From positions 30,313-65,145 of the forward strand of contig SZWC01015179.1 of assembly GCA_023375785.1 (NCBI GenBank): a DNA stretch of 34,833 bases, read 5' to 3'. The position numbers were made by a program, and so were the translations under genes. This DNA comes from Penium margaritaceum (lineage: Eukaryota > Streptophyta > Zygnematophyceae > Desmidiales > Peniaceae). The stretch's first letter is position 1. Every line of letters starts with the position of its first letter. The notes beneath the pieces were generated by a model. The model saw nothing but the letters and a program-made list of their open reading frames with translations, was not told the DNA's origin and searched no databases. Shown here one piece after another: positions 1 to 9,840 of this stretch.

Positions 1-152
1 CACCAGGTAGGCTACCAGGCTGCCTCCAGCGGGTGGAGCACCACCTCAGGGGACTCCGTCTCCAGCTGGGTCCGCCTCAGGGATATGCACGAGCATGAAC
101 ACGGCCGAGTGGTCACAACCAACTGTACAACTGTGTATGTCTGACACCATCA
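1..152 (-). repeat. Fragment of a second copia A-family LTR abutting the next LTR
   Basis: Positions 31-116 align almost without gaps to 13922-14008, which lies inside the 5' LTR of copia A. Shared blocks include GGTCCGCCTCAGGGAT against GGTTCCGCATCAGGGAT and CACGGCCGAGTGGTCAC against CACGGTCGAGTGGTCAC. The match runs to a shared ATCACAAC end near 145-154, and the copia A 3' LTR then starts without any internal sequence between. The copy continues off the left edge of the window. Identity is about 70% by eye, so the family assignment is an inference from one hand alignment. Its meaning (LTR-LTR junction or older solo LTR) is open. Confidence 0.5.
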
Positions 153-718
153 CAACAATAGTAAGTTATAAAAACAGATGGCAATTACTGAACTCCTGAG
201 AGGGCTAGGAAAGGCGTAAAAAATCATGAGCTTTAGTAGCTTAGTGTGTAGAAAGAGTTTAAAAGTGACAAGCACAGAGAATAAACACCTGCTGTGATGC
301 ATGGCAGGTGACACACACGACAATGTGAGCTTGTCCCAAGACTGGTCCAAAATCCCTCTTTTGGCTGTAACTCTGTGCACATTCATCCGAATACAGAATC
401 TTTTGATCCTATGGATGCATATTTTTAAGCTATACGCAAAGAATACACACATGCATGGTTCTAAAAATGCACAGATGCATGAAAATCAGGCTGAAAAGGT
501 AGTTCACTAAGCAGATTTAGAAACTTGAGGAAAACTGCAGAACACTCTAGCAAGCACCCGTGATGTCGTAGCAATTCTTTGTAAGCTGTTGGTGGGTGGA
601 AAGACCACCCAACAATGCTCTAGCACTGGATAGGTCTGCCTCTGGGATCTATACGAGAATGGAAACGAGTCATGGTCAAAATAACCTGTACAACGAGACA
701 GGGACCACTCACATGACA
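150..718 (-). repeat. Copia A 3' LTR (minus-strand element)
   Basis: From about 180 this stretch aligns with 13505-14047 over its whole length. Anchors are GCATGGCAGGTGACACACA against GTATGGCAGGTGATGCACA and the shared TTTTGGCTGTAACTCTGTG at about 360 and 13672. Read on the minus strand the LTR begins TGTCATGTGAG at 718, directly after a purine tract, as expected for a 3' LTR. The outer end near 150 is set by comparison with the 5' LTR, which starts TGAGAAAGTAG at 7263; about 60-70 bp of that end are missing or unalignable here. Identity is roughly 65-70%, the lowest of the LTR pairs in the window. The three short reading frames across it are not genes. Confidence 0.65.
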
Positions 719-730
719 ACTCTCCCCTAT
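719..730 (-). other. Copia A polypurine tract
   Basis: The minus strand reads ATAGGGGAGAGT immediately before the LTR start TGTCATG. A purine run touching the 3' LTR is where plus-strand DNA synthesis is primed in LTR retrotransposons. The position supports both the minus orientation and the LTR boundary. The run is short, so the call depends on its placement. Confidence 0.45.
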
Positions 731-859
731 GACATGATGGTGCGCATGTCCATACACATGCATAACTGAAACAACTGGGAAACAAGATGCTCAATAGACA
801 ATACGCACACACCCCACTCTCAGCCACCTTGAGGCAAGGGACAAAGCCTGACAGAAGGA

Positions 860-1521
860 ATGGCCACTATGAACACTCCGCACACTACTGCCTTCATCAC
901 GAAGTCAGCTTGCTACATGTCCGTGCCCACCCAGATGACAGAGATTACGTGTCTTTCTATAATATTACACACAAAGTGATGCTCAAGAACAATGTTTTTT
1001 GTGCGTGCATGAAATGTACCAAAGTTCTCTGGAATTGTTGGAGCACTCTGGCAGTCACAACACAGATCATGCAAGGCACAAACTCACGCAAATCACAAAA
1101 ACATATTCAGCCACACCACCTTAGCAGTCCCACAATATGCTAAGCCTCTCATGAATCACGTGGAATGCAACCCTGCTTGCCACTATGCCATGATACAGTG
1201 GTGCTAACGTGTAGGAACAAATTGCATATTCGACAATGCCCAAAGAGGCTCCAGGCCTAGTCATTTTCTGTGTAGCTCTTGACTACCATTGAACACTGTT
1301 GTTGAAGGCAGAGTCTGAGGTATGGTGTAGAAGCCACATACAATACCACTTCTACAACATTGTGAAGGGCTCTTGCCTGAAGAAACTACACTTTGTGCAA
1401 TGAGGTTGATGGGAAACGTGATGTTGGGCAGTCTGGTCTTGGCCAAGGACATCAGAGAGCCATTGAGGCACAGGTGTAGGGTCACGTCCACTGTCTTCCC
1501 CAGCTGTGCTGGATCAACCAC
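860..1521 (-). pseudogene. Copia A pol C-terminus: RT end, RNase H and tail remnant
   Basis: Around 1510-1390 the minus strand encodes a match to the end of the copia RT/RNase H connection (NGSLMSLAKTRLPNITFPIN, like the family pattern GSLMYLA-TRPDI-FAVN). Around 1020-885 it encodes FHARTKNIVLEHHF, then VGTDM, a stop and QADFVMKA. This is the conserved copia pol tail, where the family has FHARSKHI and DxxADxxTK. Between them the RNase H core is hard to read and several frames are used. The intact enzyme would remove the RNA strand of the RNA-DNA hybrid during reverse transcription. The tail ends about 140 bp before the polypurine tract, the usual spacing. Confidence 0.65.
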
Positions 1522-1559
1522 CTAAATTACATCCTGTCTGAAAGGTGTGATGACGGTAG

Positions 1560-2460
1560 AGGCTGTGGGAAGTTCACCAAGGAGATTACAAACTGCTCCC
1601 GCACTATGGGGACATAATGTACCTGATGTAGCAAGAACATGAACTTTCGATAATCACATGTAATCTCCATCCTGAGTAAAACAACTGCACGACCAAGGTC
1701 CTTCATCCCGTAGGCAATCTAGAAGATTACTTTGACCTTATTCAAGACATCTATCAAAGGAGACGCAATTAGGAAATCATCTATATTGACAAGGATGGCT
1801 GTGAAGCTGTCACATGTCCGTATGAGAAAGAGTGACGGGTCAACATCACTTTGCACATAGCCGGCATGTGTCATTGTGCCGGTGATCTCCTGGTTCCAGC
1901 CTTGGGTGACTTTTTCAAGCCATACAAGGCCTTACATAAGCGCCAAACATTGTTACCAAAATCAAAGGCAGGTGGCTGGACCATGTAAATCTCCTCCTAT
2001 GGAGCGCCTTGAAGGAACGCTCTGGTTACACACATGTAGTGCATCCCCCAATTGTATTGAGAAACAACTCCAAATAGGGTGCAAGTGGTAGTCATATGGC
2101 CAACGCTTATGAAACTGTCAATGACATCCACAACCTCAAGGCGTAAAAACCCCTTGGTTGTCAACTGGGCCTTGTAGCCACCTTATAATTGATTCAGCTT
2201 CAACTTCTTGTAAAAGTCCCGATTGGCCTGAATAGCCTTCTGCCCAGGTGGGAGATTGACAAGCTTATAGACACCATGCTCATGATTGGCTCTTCGCTTA
2301 TCCTCATAAGCAGCATACCATAGCTCTGCATCCTCTACAAAGAGTGCCTCCTTTAACATGCCTTCACTAGGTACCATCAAGGGAAAGCTTTGTGCGGCCA
2401 AGACACATCCCTTTAGACTCAGTTGGAGCACAACAACATCAGCTGCGACATCACAAGTGA
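1560..2460 (-). pseudogene. Copia A reverse transcriptase remnant
   Basis: Reading right to left on the minus strand: MLKEALFVEDAELWYAAYED (about 2360), NHEHGVYKLVNLPPGQKAI, YKAQLTTKGF, then after stops LCKALYGLKKSPKAW (about 1900) and DPSLFLIRT. The catalytic box NIDDFLIAS has its Asp pair at 1776-1781, followed by GMKDLGRAV. This is the full motif order of a Ty1/copia RT. The catalytic Asp pair is preserved, although the family usually has Y-V-D-D and here the first residue is Asn. Stops occur after KLNQL and before the LCKALYGL block, and several frame changes are needed. The enzyme would have copied element RNA inside virus-like particles. It cannot be translated as one protein now. Confidence 0.85.
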
Positions 2461-2502
2461 CCAAGAATTCATGACAAACCAACTCGTGGCCGAAAGGGGA
2501 AA

Positions 2503-3264
2503 CTAAGTGCACCTCATTGTAGTTAGGATGGACACTAAGGAAAAGGTTCTTTGTCTCATGCTCGTCACTCTAACCTTGTGAGTGGGGATTCCTGATGTCA
2601 AGTCAGCCATCCGTTCAGCCCTAGAGGCCAGTGGTTGAAGACAACCACAGGGCTCGTGAGAGCAGCCTGATGCTAAGGTGTTCATCTCGAGTTGCCGAGC
2701 AGGCATTTGGACCACAGCTATAGAGGTTGTAAGCTTGCATCAAAGGGGATAGTGTGTAGAGGATACATGGACAGGTGCTGGCTCATGTATAGGAGGTGGA
2801 GATACTGGTACAAGACCAGGATTGATTGGGGATACTGCCATTGCCATAAGATCAAGTGTGCTGGAGGGAACCGGCACAAGTACGGGACAAGGTATACCAG
2901 AGGGAAGTTGCACCGGAAAGAGAGCAGGTGTGCCAGGAGCAACCATCATTGGCATGGAAGTAGGTATGCTAGAGGGAACCGAGAAGGCCACTGGATCCAC
3001 ACTCAGGAAGGCTGGTTCATCATCAGCCCGACACCGGAACGCATGTGAGGAGGCCCAAATGGACCCATCGATAGGTCTGCACTCCCCCATCCGCTGGGAA
3101 GCAACACAACTTCTTTCGGTGAGCGGCCAGTGATAAAATGCTGGATAGGTCACGGTAGGTGAGAGCCTCAACAAAGAGGGAGTAAAAACTTGATAATGCG
3201 GCGGCGAGTGGGGTCCCAAAAATGCCAGACCTTGGTCTGCAGAGAAATGCCAAGGAAAGCACAT
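2503..3264 (-). pseudogene. Copia A linker between integrase and RT
   Basis: The longest open stretch here, about 174 codons from 3264 to 2740, is rich in Pro, Val, Ser and Met. Examples are VPSSIPTSMPMM and VSPPPIHEPAPVHV. It lies exactly between the integrase C-terminus (LGISLQTKVWHFWDPTRRR, 3270-3200) and the start of RT at 2460. Copia polyproteins have a fast-evolving, low-complexity spacer at this place, which I take this to be. I see no catalytic motif. The frame is open by chance composition or recent origin, and I do not propose it as a separate gene. Confidence 0.5.
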
Positions 3265-4060
3265 TCAATCCTGAGGCGAGACCTTGGAACCTTGCTCATT
3301 TTTAGTATACTAAATGCAGGCCAGGTACCCTGAGATACAAGCGAGATGGAGGCCGGAGTGATGGCCAAAGAACAACTCCTACTGCATGGAATGGTCCGGA
3401 AGAGGACTACGCGGCAGGAAGTTTGTTACCCGCATCATGTAGGAGAAGCCCTTTGAGCAAAGGACTACAGAAGTGTGCACTCAAAATGCATAGAGAAAAC
3501 CGCATCCTTTATGGTGCGGTTCTAACCCTCAGACACAACATTACATGATATGGTGTAGTAGGGATGGAGGGCAAGGAAAATGCACCGTGTTTAGCAAAGT
3601 AGGTGTCCAACTCACCTAAGAACTCACCACAATAATCCAAGAGGAACCTGTGAAGGGTTTGACGAGACTAACGTTCATAAATCACCGGCCACAGGTGGAC
3701 CGCAAGGGCCACATTGCTCTTTTGGCAGAGGCTGTGGAACCATATCATTTGGGTGAAGTCATCAGTGACGGTGAGAACATATCACCCTCATCCTGAGAGA
3801 GAATCCATAGGGAGGGGATCGAGAAGGTCCAAGTGGACCAACTCTAGCGGACACAGTGCCTTGGGAGTGGAGTCACTGCAATTCAACAATGCATTTAACC
3901 CTAAGCGCAGAAGAGACACTAAGTCTTAGGCGGCTTCTCAAAGGAAGCTGCGTCAGAAGCAAGGGAAGGCTGAGTTGGAATGGTCATGGACACAGTGACT
4001 GAGCTCACATGACAAAGGCGGATATGTAGCAAATGCTAGAGTTATAGGGTGAGAACACTA
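3168..4060 (-). pseudogene. Copia A integrase remnant with pre-integrase zinc region
   Basis: From right to left: HLLHIRLCHVSS near 4030 resembles the pre-integrase HxxLxH segment, and a C-x2-C pair near 3915 (CLFCA) precedes the core. Core motifs are LELVHLDLLDPLPM with Asp codon 3827-3829, VTDDFTQMIWFHSL, and LDYCGEFLG with Asp codon 3635-3637. After a frameshift near 3545 comes SEG, a stop and NRTIKDAVFSM, which carries the expected Glu. The C-terminal block SRLRIECAFLGIS-LQTKVWHFWDP (3290-3200) is the copia signature where the family has KCxFLGYS. Integrase would insert the cDNA into the host chromosome. The D-D-E residues can all be located, but the frame is broken several times. Confidence 0.8.
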
Positions 4061-4384
4061 GTGAATAACAAATGCATAGAAGTGGGGAAAGGAGAAGAGG
4101 TAGATGGAGTGAAACGAGACACACAATACAAGACATTGACAGCTAATTCATGAAGAATAATGACATACATTTCAAAAGCAGTTACTATGGCGGAGTCATA
4201 AGAGTGCTCAACAGAGAGACCTAATCTCATGCAAGCACAAGCACGGACCATCCTGAGCTCATGAGTATGGACAAAGATCACATTGGAAATGAAAAAGGGG
4301 CCAGCCGGACCATAAGAACGGACCATCCTAATGCTCTGGACAAGCAACGAATGACCGGATCATGTGTGAATAGACCAAACTGAC

Positions 4385-4480
4385 GCAACAAGACTGAGAA
4401 CCAAAAGTTCACAATGACGACATGTCATGTGATTGGTGGCACCGGAGTCAATGATCCAGTGCCACTTGCCTCAAGACCCA
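4385..4480 (-). pseudogene. Copia A aspartic protease motif
   Basis: The minus strand encodes GKWHWIIDSGATNHMT, with the catalytic Asp codon at 4447-4449. This is the classic copia protease active site (W-I-x-D-S-G-A-x-x-H-M-T), here intact. The protease would cut the Gag-Pol polyprotein. Following residues toward 4042 form an open stretch of about 100 codons that bridges to the pre-integrase region. Upstream (higher coordinates) the frame closes quickly. Confidence 0.75.
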
Positions 4481-6200
4481 TCATTCACATAGAACAACAT
4501 GCCATGGAGCACTCTGCCTCTGCTAGAAGCTCGGTACATGATGGAGACTCACCCCAAAAACACAAATCTATGACTCGGCAAAGCAGTTGGTACTATCATG
4601 TTGATCCTCATCACAAGCCGACTCAGCTTCCCCACAAGCACCATCACGGGCAAAAAACATAGTAGGACAAGCTGTCTGTGGACCACCCAAATGTGAAAAC
4701 ACACTTACACCTCCATGGGTGCACACCGCAAACAACTGACATAGCTTCAAAATGATGCAGTCCCTAGGGTCACTGTCTCTGGCGCCACCTTGAGTTGCGG
4801 AAGGCTCAGCTGCTATTTGAGGTTTCTGCGCAACCTGTCTGGGTGGTGCCAGAAGCCGTCCACCGAGCATGTGCGGCCTGGAGATCACATGTAAACTGGC
4901 TTAAGTCCAGGGACTGCTGGCACTTTGTGTAGCAATGAACGTCCCTGAGGTTACATCAGTGGACTGACCGTCTACTGTCACTTCTTGCCACGTGCTGCTA
5001 CTTCTGCTGCTGCTGCTCATTACCGTGCTTCTTTTCCCCAATGCCCCTTGTGTGGTAGCAACCACACCCGAAGATGAGATAGGCAGGAATGAGGGAGAGG
5101 AAGAGGAAGAGTAGAGGCTGAGGGACATTGTCAGGGATATATTCATAACCACAACCAAAGGACTTGCTTTTTGTGCATGAGTAGCATCCTTGGCCTTGTT
5201 CGCTGGAGGTTTTACTACTTAGCCCAAGGCAGCAGCTGAAGGGACTCAGGTAGATCAATTGTAGGAGGACAATCAAAGCAGGTGAAGAGGTCAATGTGTT
5301 TGATACGTGCACCGATTATGATGGTGTTGAACACCCACATTTGGGACCCTCTCTTAACGCTATGCATACTGTACATGCACATCGTTCAACAACAGTATAT
5401 GTAATCCTTGTTGCATGAGTCTCCACGACAAACAAGGTCAGGGCCAACTCCCACCCGAGGCAAGGGTTGGCCTCATCACCCATCCCAGGTGTACCTTTGA
5501 AGGGAATTCCCTTCGAATGGAAGTGTCGTATGGATAAAAGCATAGAGCAGACCGCGCATAGCTCACACAGCTGTCTGATTCTTACCGGTGTTGGCGGTCT
5601 AGGACTGGTTCAAGTAAGGGCCAGACCTCCTTTGTGTCATTCCACACCTAGAAGGGAGCCTGCCAACAGTAGAACCCAATATCATTGTCATAGCGGGATG
5701 GCGATGTCCAAAATTCGTTTAGTGACTGCTACATGGAGAGGGATACTCATGCATTTGGACGGCTGCCCATGTAATAGGGAGGTTGTCGAAGGAGAGGCAA
5801 TTCACCTGTCTTGAGGGGGTTTGATGTGCTGGTGCCATGGAGGCACCTCCAGATGTTTGCTGCAAGCTGTGCCACGGCCAATCTAACTACATGATAACCT
5901 GGTGTGTCTATGTAGCCATATCCTCCTCCTCTAAATCACGTTGCAGTTGTACGGTGGAGTCAGTGGATGTCGTCGACTGATCCTTTGGTATAGATCCGAC
6001 TATTCTAGATGGATTTTTCTACAGTCTCGAAAGGCTCCACAGCAAGGTTGGAATCTCTCTAAGAGCAGTGGACTGCTCCTTCAATTGGTCCCTGATCTCA
6101 TCTTGAGTGCGTGGGCTCAATCAGCCTGACATGGATCTGGGGTCAGAGGGATCGGCAGGCTCCTTTCCCTTGTCGCCACTTGGCACCATGCACCATGCTC
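4480..6200 (-). pseudogene. Copia A gag-like region, heavily decayed
   Basis: This is the place where gag must lie. A possible start at about 6187 encodes MPSGDKGKEPADPSDPRSM, then an acidic and Gln-rich stretch (QDEIRDQLKEQSTALREI), then near 5830-5750 LSFDNLPITWAAVQMHEY. The last resembles the copia gag opening where a phrase like F-D-G-x-N-Y-x-x-W recurs. A Cys pair near 5200 (GCYSC) could be a relic of the zinc knuckle, but H and the last Cys do not line up. Stops and frame changes are frequent. Gag would form the particle shell. Position and the start region support the call; the rest is inference. Confidence 0.45.
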
Positions 6201-7240
6201 AGTATGGATCCAAATATCAAAGTTATCATGAGAAACCAACAACACTTATTGAGGTGATGGAACAAAGGAAGAAAATGATGTCCCAGCTAAAATTTGGACT
6301 AAGGCAAATGCTGATATCAACAGCCTTTTTTGCTGATATCAACAAGGGATTGGTTGTGTCGATAGTGTTGATGGGGATGTTAGCGGTCGACGCCCTTTTA
6401 TTCTTAAGTTCCCATGTAAGAGGAAGGAGAGGGGATGATCTCGTCATCCCCTTCTTGTGGCAGCCGCTGTGGCGACAGCCCGCAATGACCGTAGTAACTA
6501 CTATTGTTACTGCATAGTAGTGAGGCTGTATAATTGCACAGCTATGCAACAATGTATCTGCAATCCATAGCTGTACTATATAGTAGTAGCTATTAATGTT
6601 ACAGCACTACACAACGACAGTGATGGAGTCGTGTAGCGGTAGCTATGTAGCAGCTACTGCTCCTGTTGCTGTGCTGCCACAATTGATGTAATGCTACTAC
6701 TACTACTGCAATGTTGCTTCTGTTGCTTTTGTTGCTGCTATGGTTGTGCTATTGTAACTGTGTTGCTGTAGCCCACTGCTGTTAGTACACGTTTCTGCCA
6801 CCCTTCCTGTTGCAGATGGCTGCCACTGCCACATGTTCTTGTCTACTACGACGGTCGGTGATCAGTTATGCAACAAGTTGATGCTTTCATAGGCTATTGC
6901 TGTTGCTCGGTGCTTCTGGTACCAATCGTTGCAACAGCTCTGTACTATTGCTGGCTACTGTTACTTTCAGTGGGTGCTGTTGCTGTAGGCCACTACTGCT
7001 ACCCTGGTGCTACTAGGGCCCACCAACGTTGTTTCTCTTGTGGCCATGAAGGCAACACACACTGTCACTTCCAGCACCGCTGTCGACTCAAGGAATTTGC
7101 ATGGTGGTGGTACTGATGCAGGCGTCTTGGTTACATCTATGCTTCCATTCTCTAAAACAGTGGGTCCCAAGACCTCGGCTGTAGTTGTGAATCTTGGTGC
7201 CGCTACCAATGTACTTCTATGTCGCGTATTTTGAAGAGAA
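6200..7240 (-). other. Copia A leader region with interrupted triplet repeats
   Basis: Between the gag-like start and the primer-binding site lies about 1 kb with no supported gene. From about 6550 to 7010 it is dominated by interrupted plus-strand CTG/CTA/GTT-type triplets (for example GCTACTACTACTACTGC near 6690). These give spurious Cys-, Val- or Leu-rich frames. A short open minus-strand frame at 7209-6967 begins MVAAPRFTTTAEVLGPTVLE, but I do not recognise it. Confidence 0.5.
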
Positions 7241-7262
7241 GAGTCTCGCTACTCTGATACCA
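7241..7262 (-). other. Copia A primer-binding site (initiator Met-tRNA type)
   Basis: The minus strand reads TGGTATCAGAGTAGCGAGAC immediately after the LTR end TTTCTCA. TGGTATCAGAG is the standard complement of the 3' end of plant initiator Met-tRNA, used to prime minus-strand cDNA. It fixes the 5' LTR/internal boundary at 7262/7263 and the element's direction. Confidence 0.85.
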
Positions 7263-7343
7263 TGAGAAAGTAGTGAGAAGCTTCCTAGCCTTGTTGGTGT
7301 TGACGTGGTTATGTTGTTTAATCAATTGATGCACTTGCAAGCA
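7263..7343 (-). repeat. Copia A 5' LTR, inner 81 bp (left of the nested insertion)
   Basis: It begins TGAGAAAGTAG next to the primer-binding site and stops at the left end of the chromovirus. The rest of this LTR continues at 13483, beyond the insertion. The last five bases (7339-7343, AAGCA) are the left target-site copy. Confidence 0.75.
7339..7343. repeat. Left target-site duplication of the chromovirus
   Basis: AAGCA abuts the left LTR. The sequence abutting the right LTR at 13483-13487 is AAGCG. Four of five bases match, which fits a 5-bp Ty3/gypsy duplication with one later substitution. Confidence 0.7.
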
Positions 7344-8099
7344 TGTGAGAGTGTGTGCTATCTACATATTTAGCCTTGGTGTGTGGAGAGCACAGTTGTA
7401 GCAGAAAGATAGAGTTGGAAGTGTTTGAAAGCCAGAGCTAGAAGAATACAGGTTGATTACAATGAGCAATGCACAAGGTATTTATACTGTCCAGCCGGCT
7501 AGCTCTGGCCCTAACATACTACTCTCCTAACTTGCTTTAGCAAGCTACTTGCACCTGTACCCGATGCCCTAATTACACCTAATGCTTAGTGCAAGAAGTG
7601 CATGACCGTCGATCATCCAGATCGATGGTCCGTCTTGTATCTTGTGCTTTTGTGCGATGGAGGCGCTGTGCTCCAGCGAGCCGCTGCATGCGTCAGACGT
7701 CACCGCGTATGCTTGCCGGCGGTGAGTGCGTTCGCGTTGGTACGCATGCCACCAGAAGTACCGCAATCGCAGTTGACAACATCCAGTGTCGGGGGTCCAC
7801 TGCCAGGACAGCCCCTCGGCGGGTGGCATAACCATCACACCGCTTGCTGAGAGGGGGACATTCAACCTCGCATTGCGTGTTTGCAATGCACTCTTGCAGG
7901 TGCGAGTGAATCCCCCCTTGCACCGACGTACTCCACACGTCGACAAAAATTTGCTTGCTCCTCCTCCTCCTCACATCGGCAGTCGAGCAGAGGTGAGGTT
8001 AACCGCTCGCTTGATTTTTGGAAATAAAAAACACATGAATGTCCTCAACACTTGGACAAGGCCCTGAGTGTCTCAAAAAAAGATGGGCACCTCGTTACA
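7344..8099 (-). repeat. Chromovirus 3' LTR (756 bp)
   Basis: It is paired with 12724-13482 over the full length, with TG...CA ends. On the minus strand it follows the polypurine tract, so this is the 3' LTR. A minus-strand TATAAATA at 7479-7486 lies about 135 bp before the LTR's end and is a good candidate core promoter. Apparent reading frames of 80-125 codons within it (7569-7974) are shadows of LTR sequence. Confidence 0.93.
7479..7486 (-). promoter_or_regulatory. LTR TATA box
   Basis: The minus strand reads GTATAAATACC. In the partner 5' LTR the same place (about 12857-12870) reads GTAAAGATTAC, so the TATA box of the promoter-bearing copy has been destroyed. The call rests on motif and position only. 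Confidence 0.55.
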
Positions 8100-8114
8100 T
8101 TCACCCCCACGTTG
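8100..8114 (-). other. Chromovirus polypurine tract
   Basis: The minus strand reads CGTGGGGGTGAA directly before LTR start TGTAACGAGG. The G-run adjoining the LTR is the expected plus-strand primer site. Confidence 0.7.
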
Positions 8115-8350
8115 GAGGCGCGATGTCCCGGTGTGCTTGAGATACTCTTGGAGAACAGTGTTGGTACCCCCAAGGTGGGAGTTGGCCTTAGGATCCCATG
8201 ATTTGTGCTCAACTGGGTACTCCTTCTATTGCACCAGAAACTCGCACCGACGTCCCCTCTGGCGGTCAACCAGAATCTTCTCCACCTCAAACTTCTCACT
8301 TCTTTCAACCTGGTCAGTAGGAGGTGGAGCTCTCCCACGACCCTAAAATA
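8115..8350 (-). pseudogene. Chromodomain at the pol C-terminus, with in-frame stop
   Basis: The minus strand encodes KFEVEKILVDRQRGRR, CEFLVQ, a TAG stop at 8226-8228, then KEYPVEHKSWDPKAN and, further on, VLQEYLKHTG. This is the chromodomain pattern (Y/F-x-V-E-x-I-L-x-x-R, Y-L-V-K-W-x-G-Y, x-x-x-W-E-P). The stop replaces the conserved Trp of the K-W-x-G-Y block; TGG to TAG is a single change. In chromoviruses this module guides integration toward particular chromatin, usually by reading histone H3 methylation. It is fused to the end of integrase and closes 16-30 bp before the polypurine tract. Confidence 0.85.
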
Positions 8351-9255
8351 AGGTATTAGGGTCAGAATAGGCCTAAAGTAGAGAGATGTGGAACATCAGA
8401 TGGATGGTGTTGTGATCTGGTAGCTCTTGCTTGTAAGAAATGGCTGACCGCTTCTCTAGAATACAGAATGGACCCACCCATCACGACTTAAGTTTTGGGC
8501 TCCTAACTCCCAGCAGTTGCAGGTTGGCAAGATTTAACATCACCTGATCGCCCACTTGGAAATCCTCTGTAGGTCGATGCTTATCTGCTTGCTGATGTGC
8601 CTTCAACAACCGTTGCCGCACCACGTCCCATGTGGTGGCAAACCCATCAGCAATCTACTGCACAGCCAGAAGAAATGTTGCCGTAGCAAGGACGGCTAGA
8701 CTCAGTGGCTGGTGTCCATAAACCACCTCAAACAGTGACTTCCCTGTTGATGCTGACATCACTGAGTTGTAGTGGATCACAGTCTCAGACCACGGACTAT
8801 GGCATTCCATGCAATTTGATAACGTGATCGAGGAGGAGTTGAGCTATCCCAGCAGGCATGATGCTCTCCGGACATGTAATGAAACAATCCATCTTGGAGA
8901 ACCAGTCCACCTCCACCAACACCGTGTTATTGCCCTGCTGCATCACAGGCAGCCCACCAATGAAATCAAGTGAGATGTCTGTCCATGGCCAGTCAAGTTG
9001 AGGCAATGGTTGCAGCTCCACAGGTGGCTGAGTCCTTCGCGCCTTGATGCATTGGCACATATCACAACTGCTCACAAACGTCTTGTAGTCAGTCGCCATT
9101 GACCACCACCAGTATTTTTGTGGGAAGGTCTTGAGCGTCTTGTCGAAGCCAAAGTGATGCAAGTAGTGGGTGTCATGCACCTCCTCCTGTAGCATTTGCT
9201 TAAATGGCACATACGAAAATCCTTTGCTCTTGCCCCTTTTACCAATACACTCCAT
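8351..9255 (-). pseudogene. Chromovirus integrase with an internal deletion
   Basis: The N-terminal zinc-binding region is visible (EVHDTHYLHHFGFDKT, then SSCDMCQCIK), followed by WPWTDISLDFIGGLPV with the first catalytic Asp and VDWFSKMDCFI. After IKLHGMP, a stop and SVVSE, the sequence jumps at about 8780-8795 straight to a match for the post-core segment (HYNSVMSASTGKSLFEVVYG). The segment normally holding the second Asp and the catalytic Glu is missing. The C-terminal DNA-binding part follows (HRPTEDFQVGDQVMLNLANL near 8570, then WVGPFCILEKRSA), with further stops. Strand transfer is impossible for this copy. Confidence 0.88.
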
Positions 9256-9256
9256 C

Positions 9257-9840
9257 TCACGAGGCGTCTTTCAGCGCACCACCCATGAACTCACCGTCCG
9301 CGCCATAGCCATGCTTGACTGGATATCCCATCAGTACTGAGGTGGCATTGAGGTTCACATCTGGCTTCCTTGACAGAGGGTCGGCCAGATTCACCTTCCT
9401 TGGCTTGTAGTGGATCTCGTAGTCAAAACTTCCTTCCAAGAACTCCATCCAGAGATTCGGCCAGTAACTGAGGTTTAGCTACATCTTTAGGTACTTCAGG
9501 GTGTAATGATCCGTGAAGACCACATAGCACCACGACTCGTGGTAGCACCTATAGTGCTTAAAGCATGAATCACAGCCAACATCTCTTCCTCGTGGATTAC
9601 ATAGTTCAGCTCTGCACCTCGCAGCTTGCAAGACGAGTACGCAATCGGCTACGGCCCCTTTCTGTGATCCTACATCAGCACCGCCCTAAAAGCAAAGTCG
9701 CTTGCATCTGTCACCATGACGTACTCCTTGGATGAATCTAGATGCACCAGAACTGGAGTGTCACACATTACACACTTGAGTTCCTCAAAGCTCCTCTTCT
9801 CCTTCTTGTCCCATTCCCGTTGGTGATCCTTTCATAGCAG
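9257..9840 (-). pseudogene. Chromovirus RNase H remnant
   Basis: Minus strand: WDKKEKRSFEELKCVM, VMVTDASDFAFRAVLM, GAELNYVIHEEEMLAVIHAL, then after a frame change near 9560 VVFTDHYTLKYLK and WMEFLEGSFDYEIHYKPRKV followed by NLADPLSRKPDV. These are the RNase H core Asp (TDAS), the Glu-rich helix (E-x-E-M-L-A-V) and the connection to integrase (LADxLSR) of Ty3/gypsy pol. At least four stops and one frameshift interrupt it. The role would be removal of genomic RNA after copying. Confidence 0.85.

Noticed and set aside
141..150. TCTGACACCA as a possible primer-binding site of another minus-strand element
   Set aside because: The surrounding bases align better with the outer end of the copia A LTR, so this is probably LTR text and not a primer site.
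2822..3133. Plus-strand Gly/Thr-rich frame resembling the one at 24973-25242
   Set aside because: The shared phrase is only GTxKATGS, explained by low complexity; the first lies antisense to the copia A linker. A real relation would need an alignment I cannot run.
6107..6517. Plus-strand 136-codon frame with a hydrophobic segment
   Set aside because: It lies in the copia A leader and gag region, opposite to the element's direction, and has no recognised motif.
7569..8346. Several overlapping 80-125-codon frames that recur at 12995-13456
   Set aside because: They lie inside the chromovirus LTRs or antisense to the chromodomain. The recurrence comes from the LTR pair, not from a gene duplication.
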